The position numbers and the translations under genes were made by a program. From positions 5,456,001 through 5,520,000 of the forward strand of contig QCXZ01000053.1 in NCBI GenBank assembly GCA_025024175.1: DNA of 64,000 nt. The letters are read 5' to 3'. Positions 9,587-20,557 of this stretch are shown one piece after another (the stretch's first letter is position 1; each line of letters starts with the position of its first letter). This stretch comes from Rhyzopertha dominica. Taxonomy: Eukaryota; Arthropoda; Insecta; Coleoptera; Bostrichidae. The notes under the pieces are model-generated. The model worked only from the letters and a program-made list of their open reading frames with translations. It was not told where the DNA came from and searched no databases.

Positions 9587-11880
9587 CAGGGTGATTTCTT
9601 GAAAACCTCACACCTTAAATAACTTTAAATAAAGGAAAAATTTAAAATTTTGCAAATACAGGTAAACTTTTGTTTGCAGGGGGACAACTTTTGAGATAAG
9701 TTTTTAATGGATAGCGCTTACCCTCTTAGCGGGGTAGATACCCCTTCAAAAATTTTAAATGAAACTACCCATCTTACGATACATCATTTAAAAGATTATT
9801 ACACAAGGAGTCTTGCCATGTATTTGGTTTTACTATTTTTTACCCATTGACGGGGTAGTGGGTCAAAAAGTGCATCGTAGCAAGTGGCTTATAAAATGGA
9901 ATATTTTGGACTTTTTTTAACAAAATTTATTGTCTTGCAGTTACAATAAAAATTGTNCTTACTTAAGCCTAAAAATACTTGTTAAAAAATAATTGTTACA
10001 CCTAAGCAAAATGCCAAAAATACTTAAAATTTTCTTTCGACATTACTTGATATTGCAACTCGACAGTTTATACTGAATTGGCTAAATAATTATCTACTTT
10101 GTGTTTCCAATTTTTTGTTTCAACTTTTTGGCTACTTCTTTGGCACGACCATCTTTTTGTTCACATTCCTTTTTATAAATCGCGTGAAATTTTAAAGTGA
10201 GAGTCCAAGTGATAATGGTTTATTCAACTGCCGAAAGGGTAGAAATAATTTTTATTTCCGGTGCTGAGCATAGCTGTGCTCGTGCGTCAGCAAGGGTGTT
10301 TAACGAACGGCACCCCGATAAAAATGTTGATGCTAGGTACATTCTCGATCTCGTGCAGAAATTTCAAGACACTGGATCTGTAGTAAACAAAAAAAGGGCA
10401 CGGAATAGAGTCGTTGATGAAATGGCCCAACTTGAAGTACTTGGTCATTTTGCAATGGATCCAACTAGCTCTTTACGTAACATTTCTACAGCCACTGGAC
10501 TCTTATTCATCTGTAAGGAAAGTTACAAAACTGCACAAATTCCATCCCTATAAGATGAAAACTCTCCAGGAACTCGGCGAAGATGACTTCGATAGAAGAC
10601 TGCAATTTTGCGAAATTATGACAGAAAAGATTATAGTAAATCCAAATCTAATAAAAAATATCTGCTTCAGTGATGAATACACATTTTTTTTGAACGGCTC
10701 TGTAAATAAACATAACGTCAGGTATTGGAGTGACGAAGATCCTTATATTTTTCGAGAAGGTCATACACAAGTTCCTCAGAAGCTGAACGTCTGGGCTTGA
10801 ATACTTGGCAACACAATTGTAGGTCCAATTTTCATTGATGGGACGCTAAATGGGGGAATGTATTTAGAATTACTTGATAACGTTATTGATCCTTTAATCA
10901 CAGAGCAATTAGAAAACCAACGTGACCCTGAAGGAAATCCAATGTTGGATGAATACGAATTGTTTTACCAACATGATGGAGCCCCACCGCATTACGCCAT
11001 TAATGTGCGAAATTGGTTAAATCATAGATTTCCTCTTCACTGGATTGGTAGACGCGGAACAATTGAATGGCCGCCACGATCACCCGATTTGACTGCTTTA
11101 GATTTCTTTCTATGGGTCATTTAAAATCTGTGGTTTACAAAACACAACCTACTAGCTTGGACGATCTGCGAGAAAAAATTATTAACGAGTGCAGGAGGAT
11201 TCCACCTGAAACTTTCCGAAAAGTGCAGCAGGAGTTCGAGAACCGTCTGTATTATTGTATGGAAAGAGGTGGTGCACATTTTGAGAATCTATTGTAAGGT
11301 TTGAATTTCTATGGTTTTGTTCACACTGTTTGTGGAGTTACAAATAAATAATTTTTCTTTTTCGTGGACATNGACTTTCTAAAAAATTACATGATAAATA
11401 CTTTAATGTTAATAATAATGTTAAAAGAAAATTTTCAGTATTCTGGGAGTTTTTCTAAGTGTCATATTTTTTACAAGTTGTTTGTTTAAATTTTGGGTTC
11501 TCGTAAGGACAAATTTTATTTCCGCTCTAAAATAAAATACATTTTGTTGAAAAGAGTCCAAAATATTCAATTTAATAAGCAACCTATTTCGTAGGCACTA
11601 TTAATCTATTACCTCGTCAATAAGTTAAACGTGGTAAAACTAATTACATGGCCAGACTCTTTGTGAAATAAGCTTTCAAATGATGTATCACAAGATGGAT
11701 AGTTCCATTTAAAATTTTTAAAGGGGTGTCTACCCTGCTCAGAGAGTAAGCGCTATCCATTAAAAACTTATCTCAAAAGTTGTCCCCCTGCAAACAAAAG
11801 TTTACCTGTTTTTGCAAATTTTTAAATTTTTGCTATATTTAAAGTTATTTAAGGTGTGAAGTTTTCAAAAAATCACCCTG
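9587..11880 (+). mobile_element. DD41D mariner copy A, full length with long inverted ends
   Basis: The 2.29-kb element begins CAGGGTGATTT at 9587 and ends AAATCACCCTG at 11880, flanked by TA on both sides, the mariner target duplication. The left ~450 nt (9587-10036) and the right ~455 nt (11426-11880) are imperfect reverse complements. They match strongly for the first ~260 nt (for example AGGGGGACAACTTTTGAGAT) and more weakly inward to the word AAAATTTTCTTT. Inverted ends this long are unusual for mariners, whose repeats are usually around 30 bp. Between the ends lies a broken transposase gene. Copy B at 16140-18371 is very similar. Confidence 0.88.
10215..11297 (+). pseudogene. DD41D mariner transposase, copy A
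   Basis: The natural start is probably the ATG at 10215 (MVYSTAERVEIIF). Order of parts: a DUF4817-like helix-turn-helix region (CARASARVFNERHPD), a second helix-turn-helix (LRNISTATGL), first catalytic Asp in CFSDEYTFF, second in QHDGAPPHYA, third in SPDLTALDFF. Forty-one residues separate the second and third Asp, giving a DD41D triad as in the rosa-type mariners. Lesions: a deletion frameshift near 10500, a TGA replacing Trp/Gly near 10798 and a one-base loss in FFLWG near 11115. The C-terminus ends at HFENLL and TAA. Copy B lacks these three lesions but has its own. Confidence 0.88.
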
Positions 11881-11949
11881 TATAATCCTAGTTAATTAGA
11901 TGAAACTGAAAATCCGTAGGTGTTTTGCATAAAAATTTTGTTAGCAGAT

Positions 11950-12420
11950 GAGCTAATCGCATTTGTTTTCCCAGTGTATTTTACCCAAATTAACTGGACG
12001 TATCCATTTCCATTCCTTTCTCATTCTGCTATCGATTGGTATCGCTCCGCTGGAGATGCTTTACATTCACCTTCGCAACTCCCAGCTTCATTTAGCGTCC
12101 CCGAACAAACAAGGGAGGCAAAGGGCACTAGGCACACACCAAGAATGTTATTTTTTGCCCACTTTAAAGCGCCCGAGTCGCGAGTTATCAAAGGCACACG
12201 GACGAAATGAACAAACATCGCGAACCCAGCCGTCGAGTTCTCTCTTAAACGTCCGTAATTAATCTCGAGGTAGAGATAAATGGGTTGCACTTCCCTCTCG
12301 GCGGAACGGTTAAAAGTTCCACGTAAATAAGCAGTAGGCTGGAAGCGAAGTCGGAGGTGGCAACTCGACGCGGCGACTTGTAATTTAGGGCAGGAGGAAG
12401 AGGTTGCAAAGAGCAATATC
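11950..12420. other. GC-elevated island 4
   Basis: CpG-bearing sequence (CGCCCGAGTCGCGAG, CAGCCGTCGAG, CGACGCGGCGAC). The minus-strand 174-codon frame across it resembles no family and is low-complexity at its start, so I do not call it a gene. Confidence 0.35.
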
Positions 12421-12774
12421 AAGTACTGGGCTAAAATGATGCGACGAACTACAATACTACAAAAACTTAGAGTTGGATAAATCGAAATAGTGGTATTTTG
12501 TATTCTATTTATAATAGACACAAGGAAACTCGGCAGGAACAACACGTTCCCACTTGAACCAAAATAAATACTCCCGTTTACAATTCGTAGCTAAATATAA
12601 AAGTGAGTAAGAAAATTATGTACCATTAGTAATGGCAAATAATGACTCAACAAAAAAAAATCAACAAAAGAAGGAGAAAAGTGAGATATATTCGTATAAC
12701 AACGACAACCCACAAAATCCTCAAAAGGGTTACACATAAAAAATAGTTATTTATTAAAATGCATGTCTATGATG
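12421..12774. other. Spacer, nothing recognised
   Basis: AT-rich; no supported feature. Confidence 0.4.
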
Positions 12775-12780
12775 TACTGT

Positions 12781-12856
12781 CTGCACCGCAACCAACTGCA
12801 GATAGATCTGTTTCGCTGTCATTACAGCTCATCAGAGCAGTTTAGGTCTAGTGCAG
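12781..12856 (-). ncRNA. Type I hammerhead ribozyme in a dispersed repeat, copy 1
   Basis: On the minus strand every part of a hammerhead can be placed. Outer helix I: CTGCAC (12856-12851) with GTGCAG (12786-12781). Inner helix I: AACTGC (12842-12837) with GCAGTT (12799-12794). Core: CTGATGA (12835-12829). Helix II: GCTGT/ACAGC with loop AATG. Then GAA (12814-12812). Helix III is a 3-bp mini-stem ACA/TAT with loop GATC and one mismatch. Cleavage triplet ATC ends at 12801. Positions 1.1/2.1 are a T-T mismatch. The internal loop in helix I is where natural hammerheads make loop-loop contacts. Mini helix III is typical of hammerheads in metazoan retroelements. A sister copy lies at 57348-57431. 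Confidence 0.75.
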
Positions 12857-13185
12857 CAAGGTGGCTTTGCCATCATGTCAGCGTAAAGCTGACAGATTAA
12901 CAGTGGGGGGAAAGTTTATTGAACTTCCATCAGTTTTTTCATATCATTGATTTTATTTCTAGGCTCCTTGTCTACTACAAAAAGGTGATAGTGCTGTATA
13001 TTTTCTTCCATTTGACAGTAAAAGGTCAGAAAAGTCGATTCCTGTATGTTCATTTGAAGGCAACTAATATTTCGAGACGTATTTGGCTTCAAGCTTTCAG
13101 TCCTTTTTATTAAATTTACCATCGTGCCGGCGAGAAATAAGCCGAATAACAAAACACATTTTACAGAAGTTTCAACGAAGCATCG
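12857..13185. other. Spacer, nothing recognised
   Basis: Frames on both strands near 12919-13287 overlap each other and match nothing that I know. Confidence 0.3.
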
Positions 13186-13189
13186 TCGC

Positions 13190-13520
13190 GTAACGTATGC
13201 AAAGCTGCTTGTTATATATCTTTTAGTATCGAGAACACAAAGGTATAGTGTGTGGCGCCCCCGATACTGAATTACGTTTATATGCATTGGCGGCCTGCTA
13301 CATTGTGTTATAAGTTCCGTTCGCCCGACACACAGCTGATACCGAAGCTCGTTAAAAAGTCAATTTGGCATGAAAATTGGCAAACGCATGCTTATCCATG
13401 AAAATTTTACGAGGCGCACCGAATTGCATTTTGTGTGCATGTGCCGTAATCAGAAATTTCGTTTTAATGTTCGAACATAATGGCAAATGTCGGTGGCTCA
13501 TGATTTAGATTGCATTGTTT
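13190..13520. other. GC-elevated island 5
   Basis: CpG-containing words (GTTCCGTTCGCCCG, ACGAGGCGCACCG) in an AT-rich setting; no coding sense. Confidence 0.3.
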
Positions 13521-13689
13521 TATCAGCGTAAAACTGTTTATACGAAAATAACGTGTTCCCCGAAGTAGACTATACAGGAAAAGAGTTGACGAAGTTTTTG
13601 ATACCAGGAGGTAGAGGGTTTCTTGGAATGTTGATTTAACCAATCTAAGATTTTTTTTATTGTTTTTCTAATATTAAGGAAGTTTTACC

Positions 13690-15560
13690 AAATATAGATT
13701 TGGTTGGTGCAAGGGTCGCAGCTGGTAATTGTCCAACTGTGTCAATATTTGCTGTGTACATTCTTCCAGCTATTCATGGGTTTATGTTTTGATATGCTAA
13801 GTGAACTGACGGAAATGCAAAGTGATCAAGTTGTCATATTTGGCGACTTCAATACGCCCGCACTTTGCGCCAAGCAGAATGATTTTTATAGCAATGTCCT
13901 TCACAGTTTTATGTCCTTTAACAATTTACAGCAATATAATGATGTTCTTAATAATCATAATTGTGTATTAGACTTAGTTATGTCTAATTTAACATGTGCA
14001 GTTCCTGAGAATGCTTATTATCCAGCGTTAGAAATTCCTATTGTATGGAAACATAGGTAGTCCTCTAACAAATTTCCCAGCGTATCAAAAATATAGTCGC
14101 TATAATGTAGAGAAGCTTCTGTTGACAAAGGATTGGTCCTTTCTGGAGCATATAGAAGATGTAAACGTAATTTGCACTGAATTTTATAAGGTTATTTACT
14201 TGGTGTTTGATGATGCTGTGCCGAAAACTTGTTTTGGAAGTCATCTTATTTACCCACCATGGTTTTCTATCCAAATTGTTGGATGTGTGAAAATTAAAGA
14301 GGAAATGCAGAGAAAATACAGAAATTGTGGTTTAAACTACTACTATGGAAGATTTAGATATTATTTCAATAAATTAAAACGTCTTATTCGGGAAGGACAC
14401 AAAACGTATTTATCTGAAATGAAACACCGTATATCGAGTGACCCAGAAAGATTTCGGAAATATGTGTAAACTAAAGAGTGAACACGCATACCCCAATGAG
14501 TATGGTTGATGCATTTGCTGATTTTTTAAAAGAGTGTTTATAGTATACGTCTACTGATTCTTCATTCAAAATGACAACTACTTTCACAAAAGACACAATC
14601 AGTATGTCACACATTTCAGAAGACAAAATCTTGTCCGCATTAAGAAAGAAAATCTAAGGACAGGTAGACGGTATTCCCAGTTTTTTTAGTGAAAGATTGC
14701 GCCAGCATGTTTGCTAAACTGCTGTTTTACATCTTTGAGGAAATTTTGCAGTTCTACGTTCCCTGAAATGTGAAAAAGGCAGCTATTTGTCCTATTTAAA
14801 AAAAAACAACGTTAATATAATAGAACATTACGGACCAGTGGCACTGTTATGTAATTTTGCAAAAATTTTAGAAACTATTTTGTGTCATACTATATATGAC
14901 AATATTCGAGTTCCAACATGGATTTGTATATTTAACAATATGTGGCGAAAACTATCGACGATGGGTGCCAAGTGGATGTTATTTACACACATTTCCGTAA
15001 AGCATTCGGTACCGTAATTTTTTGTCAGCCCTTTTTTGTTGCGTCCGGTGTTCAGCAAAGCTCAAGCTTGGGACCGTTGTTAATTCTGCTGTTCATTAAC
15101 GATTTACCACAAGCGATTCACTGTAATAAGATATTGTTTGTGAATGACTTGAAATTATAAAGCAGAAGATGGCGTACTAACCTTAAATATCGACAAGTAT
15201 AATGTGGTGTCCTATACGAGAAAGCAAAATATACCGACTTTTCCATATGTTATAGATGGTGTACACATTTGCTAAGACTTAATAGCGTTAAGAATCTTGG
15301 TGTTACATTTGATGAAAGTTCATGTTTGCCGATCATATCTTGGATACTGTTAGGAAGGCATGCAAGACATTTGGTTTTATTTACAAGAATTCCAGAGATT
15401 TTTGAATATCTTGGTAAGATTCAGGCTTGAATGTGGGTCTTTGATTTTCTTTCCTATACACCTAGTGTATATAGATAAGATTGAAGCCGTATAACGCAGT
15501 TTTCTTAAGTTTTTAGTATGCTCTCTTGATGGACTTTATCCTGCGCGTTAGAATTAGTAT
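13690..15560 (+). pseudogene. Jockey-superfamily LINE, endonuclease plus reverse transcriptase remnant
   Basis: A long decayed LINE. The C-terminal end of an AP-type endonuclease is seen in VVIFGDFNTPA and the downstream YNDVLNNHNCVLDLVMS (13704-14060). The linker domain follows at 14041-14469 (HRISSDPERFRKYV). The reverse transcriptase then appears in pieces: VDGIPSFF near 14670, YLKKNNVNIIEHYGPVALL near 14790, VDVIYTHFRKAFG near 14970 (motif A, Asp changed), SSSLGPLLILLFINDLP near 15070, and LFVNDLKL at about 15135, where FADD has become FVND. Tail pieces (ALRILVLHLMKVH, FLKFLVCSLDGLYPA) run to about 15550. Many frameshifts and stops; the copy is inactive. It lies between the two DD41D mariners. 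Confidence 0.8.
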
Positions 15561-15754
15561 GCCACTTTTGTTTACTTTGTTACACAACAAATTAGACTGA
15601 CCGTGGTTCTTTCTCAAGGAAAAATGTCAAATTATAGATAGGGCTTGCTACAATTGGTTTATACGGGCTAGAAACAAGGGCATTCCAGTGTAAGGTAAGC
15701 AATAACTGCAAGAAACTGATTTTTGGGCATAACGTTAATATTATTTTATATTAA

Positions 15755-16050
15755 GGTCCATTAATAAAAGCCAAAGCAAAAGCAGTAGCAAAAGGCTCCT
15801 GGTATGAAAATTTCAATGCATCTGATGGATGGTTACAAAAATTCCGCATTTCACACAACATCATGTCAAAAACGATATCAGGAAAAGCAGCCACTGTCAA
15901 TCTAGATGAAGTGAGCAGTTATTTAAGTACAATTGCATCAATTACAAAAAATATTCTCCTCAAGACATTTACAATGCAGATGAAGCAGGGTCATCTGCAA
16001 AATCTCTGGCATTAAAAAATATTTATTTCAATGATATTCCTGTGATTTAG
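15755..16050 (+). pseudogene. pogo/Tigger-type transposase fragment (CENP-B-like)
   Basis: No start codon is present, but the frame is clear: KAKAKAVAKGSWYENFNASDGWLQKF is the CENP-B-type helix-turn-helix that binds transposon ends, with the signature ASDGWL and RISHNI. After VNLDEVSSYLSTIASI a one-base frameshift near 15950 leads into YSPQDIYNADEAG, the beginning of the DDE_1 nuclease domain with its first catalytic Asp in NADE. The fragment stops at TAG 16048, and the rest of the nuclease is absent. Mariner copy B begins 90 bases further on and may have displaced the remainder. Homology to Jerky/Tigger proteins is inferred from these motifs. Confidence 0.72.
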
Positions 16051-16139
16051 AAATGAAACAACAAGGTCTGAATGACTTTGGTATGACAAAAGTTTACACT
16101 AAATATATCAAATTTGGAAACAGCAATAGAATTATTATA

Positions 16140-18371
16140 CCAGGTGATTTTTTGAAAACTTCACACCTCAAATAACTTTAAATAGAGAAAAAAATTAAAA
16201 TTTTGCAAAAACAGGTAAACTTTTGTTTGCAGGGGGACAACTTTTGAGATAAGTTTTTAATGGATAGCGCTTACCCTCTTAGCGGGGTAGATACCCCTTC
16301 AAAAATTTTAAATGAAACTACCCATCTTACGATACATCATTTAAAAGCTTATTACACAAGGAGTCTTGCCATGTAATTAGTTTTACGACTTTTAACCCAT
16401 TGACGGGGTAGTGGGTCAAAAAGTGCATCGTAGCAAGTGGCTTATAAAATGGAATATTTAGGACTTTTTTTAACAAAATTTATTGTCTTGCAGTTACAAT
16501 AAAAATTGTCCTTACTTAAGCCTAAAAAAACTTGTTAAAAAATAATTGTTACACCTAAGCAAAATGCCAGATATACATAAATTTTCTTTCGACATTACTT
16601 GATATTGCAACTCGACAGTTTATACTGAATTGGCTAAATAATTATCTACTTTGTGTTTTTAATTTTTTGTTTCAACTTTTTGGCTACTTCTTTGGCACGA
16701 CCATCTTTTCGTTCACATTCCTTTTTATAAATCGCGTGAAATTTTAAAGTGAGAGTCCAAGTGATAATGGTTTATTCAACTGTCGAAAGGGTAGAAATAA
16801 TTTTTATTTACGGTGCTGAGCATAGCTGTGCTCGTGCGTCAGCAAGGGTGTTTAACGAACGGCACCCCGATAAAAATGTTGACGCTAGGTACATTCTCAA
16901 TCTCGTGCAGAAATTTCAAGACACTGGATCTGTACTAAACAAAAAAAGGGCAGGAATAGAGTCGTTGATGAAATGGCCCAACTTGAAGTACTTGGTCATT
17001 TTGCAATGGATTCAACTAGCTCTTTGCGTAACATTTCTACAGCCACTAGACTTTCTTATTCATCTGTAAGGAAAGTTACAAAAGTGCACAAATTTCATCC
17101 CTATAAGATGAAAACTCTCCAGGAACTCGGCGAAGATGACTTCGATAGAAGACTGCAAAAGATTATAGTAAATCCAAATCTAATAAAAAATATCTGCTTC
17201 AGTGATGAATGCAATTTTTTTTGAACGGCTCCGTAAATAAACATAACGTCAGGTACTGGAGTGACGAAAATCCTTATATTTTTCAAAAAGGTCATACACA
17301 AGTTCCTCAGAAGCTGAACGTCTGGGCTGGAATACTTGGCAACGCAATTGTAGGTCTAATTTTCACTGATGGGACGTTAAATGGGGGAATGTATTTAGAA
17401 TTACTTGACAACGTGACCCTGAAGGAAATCCAATGTTGGATGAATACGAATTGTTTTACCAACATGATGGAGCCCCGCCGCATTACGCCATTAATGTGCG
17501 AAATTGGTTAAATCATAGATTTCCTCTTCACTGGATTGGTAGGCGTGGAACAATTGAATGGCCGCAACGATCACCCGATCTGACTGCTTTAGATTTCTTT
17601 CTATGGGGTCATTTAAAATCTGTGGTTTACAAAACACAACCTACTAGCCTGGATGATCTGCGAGAAAGAATTATTAACGAGTGCAGGAGGATTCCACCTG
17701 AAACTTTCCGAAAAGTGCAGCAGGAGTTCGAGAACCGTCTGTATTATTGTATGGAAAGAGGTGGTGCACATTTTGAGAATCTATTGTAAGGTTTGAATGT
17801 CTATGGTTTTATTCACACTGTTTTTGGAGTTACAAATACATAATTTTTCTTTTTCGTGGACATGGACTTTCTAAAAAATTACATGATAAATACTTTAACG
17901 TTAATAATAATGTTAAAAGAAAATTTTCAGTATTCTGGGAGTGTTTTTTAAGTGTCATATTTTTTACAAGTTGTTTGTTTAAATTTTGAGTTCTCGTAAG
18001 GACAAATTTTATTTCCGCTCTAAAATAAAATACATTTTGTTGAAGAGCCCAAAATATTCAATTTAATAAGCAACCTGTTTCGTAGGCACTATTAATCTAT
18101 TACCCCGTCAATAAGTTAAATGTGGTAAAACTAATTACATGGCCAGACTCTTTGTGAAATAAGCTTTCAAATGATGTATCACAAGATGGATGGTTCCTTT
18201 GAAAANTTTTAAAGGGGTGTCTACCCTGCTCAGAGAGTAAGCGCTACCCATTAAAAACTTATCTCAAAAGTTGTCCCCCTGTAAACGAAAGTTTACCTGT
18301 TTATGCAAATTTTTAAATTTTTGCTATATTTAAAGTTATTTAAGGTGTGTAGTTTTCAAAAAATCACACTG
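16140..18371 (+). mobile_element. DD41D mariner copy B, full length
   Basis: A 2.23-kb near-copy of 9587-11880 with the same ends (one substitution in the left tip, CCAGGTGATTT; right tip ATCACACTG), TA on both flanks and the same long inverted repeats. It has the same orientation as copy A, 4.26 kb downstream. The shared internal non-coding sequence shows that both descend from one full-length parent. Confidence 0.87.
16767..17789 (+). pseudogene. DD41D mariner transposase, copy B
   Basis: Same domain order as copy A: start MVYSTVERVEIIF at 16767, DUF4817-like N-terminus, the helix-turn-helix ATRLSYSSVRKV that is frameshifted in copy A, first Asp in CFSDECNFF, second in QHDGAPPHYA, third in SPDLTALDFFLWG. 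Lesions specific to this copy: a one-base loss near 16952, a 21-base deletion after RRLQ near 17158, a two-base loss near 17213 and a 41-base deletion near 17415. FFLWGHL and the WAGILGN stretch are intact here. The frame ends at TAA 17789. Inactive as it stands. Confidence 0.87.
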
Positions 18372-18540
18372 TATAAACGAAACCAAGGCAGCAGAGCGCA
18401 ACTAAAATTGTAGTGTGTATGGGGTACAGAATAATAAAATGTTAAAGGGCACCTACTGTATAGTCGAGGCACCGCGAACCTAACCTGGCTCAGTCGAGTA
18501 GCATCATCAATATATCCCCCAATGAGTTTTTGCAAAAATA

Positions 18541-19690
18541 TCAGACTGGATATATAGCGAATTCTCTGAGGACATTTTCAAGCAGGTCAATGTAAAACTG
18601 GTGGTTAGGTTTCCAAACAATTGCACAATATTCAAGTCTAGATCTTATTAGTGAGTAAAAGAGAAGCTTTATACATTCGACGTTTGTGAAATCTTTGGTA
18701 TTGCGAAACAGAAATCCCAGTAGTCGCATAACGACATCACAGATATGCAATATACGAGGAACAAAGGTCAGACCAGTATCCAATATCACACCCAAAGCCG
18801 AGACTCAATGTTGTAAAAATATCGAATGTGATGCATACCGCTGGAGAGCTTGCATTTACTTACATTAAGCTGTAAACCGTTAAGACCACATCAGCCTACC
18901 GAAGAGTCTATGTCCCCTTGCAGGATCAAACAATCATCAGTACTCCGCACAACAGTACAGATCTTGATATCGTTCGCATACATGTAGGCATTGCATGATA
19001 GTTGCGAAATTACGTCATTGTAAAAAAATTATAAATAAGAAGGATCCCAAATTTGAGCCCTGAGTTACACCACTGCTCGCTCCGTAAGAGTAGGATCTGA
19101 CCCCACGATACTCAACATACTGCACTCTTTCCTTCATAGCGAAGTAAATCAAAGCAATGAGACTCTCACACAATTCAAAATTACGAAGCTTTTGGAGGAG
19201 GATACAATGATGCATCCGATCAAAGACTTTGGTCAGATCTGTATAAATGGCATCCACCTGAAAGCGGCTGTCCATAACTGAGGAGACAAAGTGGGTAAAT
19301 TCTAGCAAATTTGTCACTGTAGACCTGCCTTTAATAAAGCCATGCTGCTGCGGTGCAATACCACATTTAACGTGCGAGGAGATGGCTTCTGATAATATAC
19401 ATTCAAATAGTTTAGCAAATTTTTGATATATGTTTTTTCAGCTGACTTACCACAGGGAACTAGGGAACAACCAGGGAAGCCTTCCATGCAGTGATACCAA
19501 GATGATGCCAATATTAAATTAAAGAAGTGACAAAGTGGTACAGATAAAAAGAGCAGACACATTGGGTATACAAAAGACAACGTGATCTGTTGCAGATGCA
19601 TCTTATACCATGCATTCGGAAGAACAAACATTTTTTGTAATACATGTGACTTAACTGACGACAGCTTCACAGACCAATTTTTTTCGTATG
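18541..19690 (-). pseudogene. Jockey-superfamily LINE remnant, minus strand
   Basis: Reading down from 19690: SVKSHVLQKMF...FFNLILASSWYHCMEGF (palm entry), VPCGKSAEKTYIKNLLNYLN, a frame change at about 19317, then MTNLLEFTHFVSS, VDAIYTDLTKVFDRMHH (motif A), SSGVTQGSNLGSFLFIIFL (motif B). The YADD region near 18960-19010 is lost in frameshifts. The tail at 18795-18541 reads MGVILDTGLTFVPRILHI...LIRSRLEYCAIVWKP. The RT is 5'-truncated with no endonuclease. It resembles the 13.7-kb copy in layout but lies on the opposite strand. Dead. Confidence 0.78.
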
Positions 19691-19719
19691 CATTCGCGTG
19701 TCCTTATATCGCCAAATCC

Positions 19720-20065
19720 GTGCAAACGGCCGAAAGAGCGAAAAGTTAATCGGTATTATCGCTGCCGCGTTCCGTTTTCAAGTTCGGCACTGCCATAAAT
19801 CAAAGTTGGCCACAGCGCTGGAAGANAAGTCGCGGAAGGCTTGAGGACATNAATTCACTAATGTGTTTCTTTGGGAGCGCTTTCGGCTCATAATTCGCCC
19901 GAACGACCGTGCTTCAGTTGTGAAAGCGATTTCTGTCACGAAAGAAGTGCCACGATTGCGGCCCGGCGCTCGTACCAAAGCCTTCGTGATTTTGACTAAT
20001 GTACATTCATTCGGATTCACTTTTAAACAAAAAATTACCTGTCGTGAATGAAAGACTGATATCCT
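19720..20065. other. GC-elevated island 6
   Basis: Strong CpG content (TATCGCTGCCGCGTTCCG, GGCCCGGCGCTCG). Overlapping frames occur on both strands and neither is recognised; it contains two ambiguous bases. Confidence 0.35.
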
Positions 20066-20555
20066 CAAAAAGACGTTGGCCGTGGTAAAGTGATTTAAAT
20101 TATATTACATTGGGCGGTATGTAAGCGACTCCTCTTTTTAGAAATCATAAAAGCGAAGTAAAATAAAAGCACTAACAAAACACAGGACTAAATATGTTCT
20201 TTTTATCGGTTTTTTTGACGTTTAATATTTGTTCTGAGATTGAAAACTAATTAACTAATTATTTTAATGAGTCTCGCCACCCTTTTAATATCTGTGTCTA
20301 AGAATGTAGATAAATAGAAAATATTTTTTTCTTGTTTCCAGATTTTGTTGATTTCTCTGTGGCAAATTACTTAAAATTTTTAATTTAATACAATTTTTAT
20401 AATACTTGTATTACAAATTGCATAATGTATTTTAGGAAGTCATATCGTGGTATCCAAATGTTTTTTTTTACTTCTTTGGGACATAAAGGACAAGGTATAT
20501 GTTTGCAGGTATTTACTACATAGTTTACGCGTACATAATAGCTTAATCTACAAGG
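20066..20555. other. AT-rich spacer, nothing recognised
   Basis: No supported feature. Confidence 0.4.
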
Positions 20556-20557
20556 CA

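Noticed and set aside
12021..12545. 174-codon minus-strand frame, one of the longest in the window
   Set aside because: It lies in a GC-elevated island, has a biased hydrophobic start and no motif, and competes with frames on the other strand. The length is explained by few A/T-rich stop codons in GC-richer DNA.
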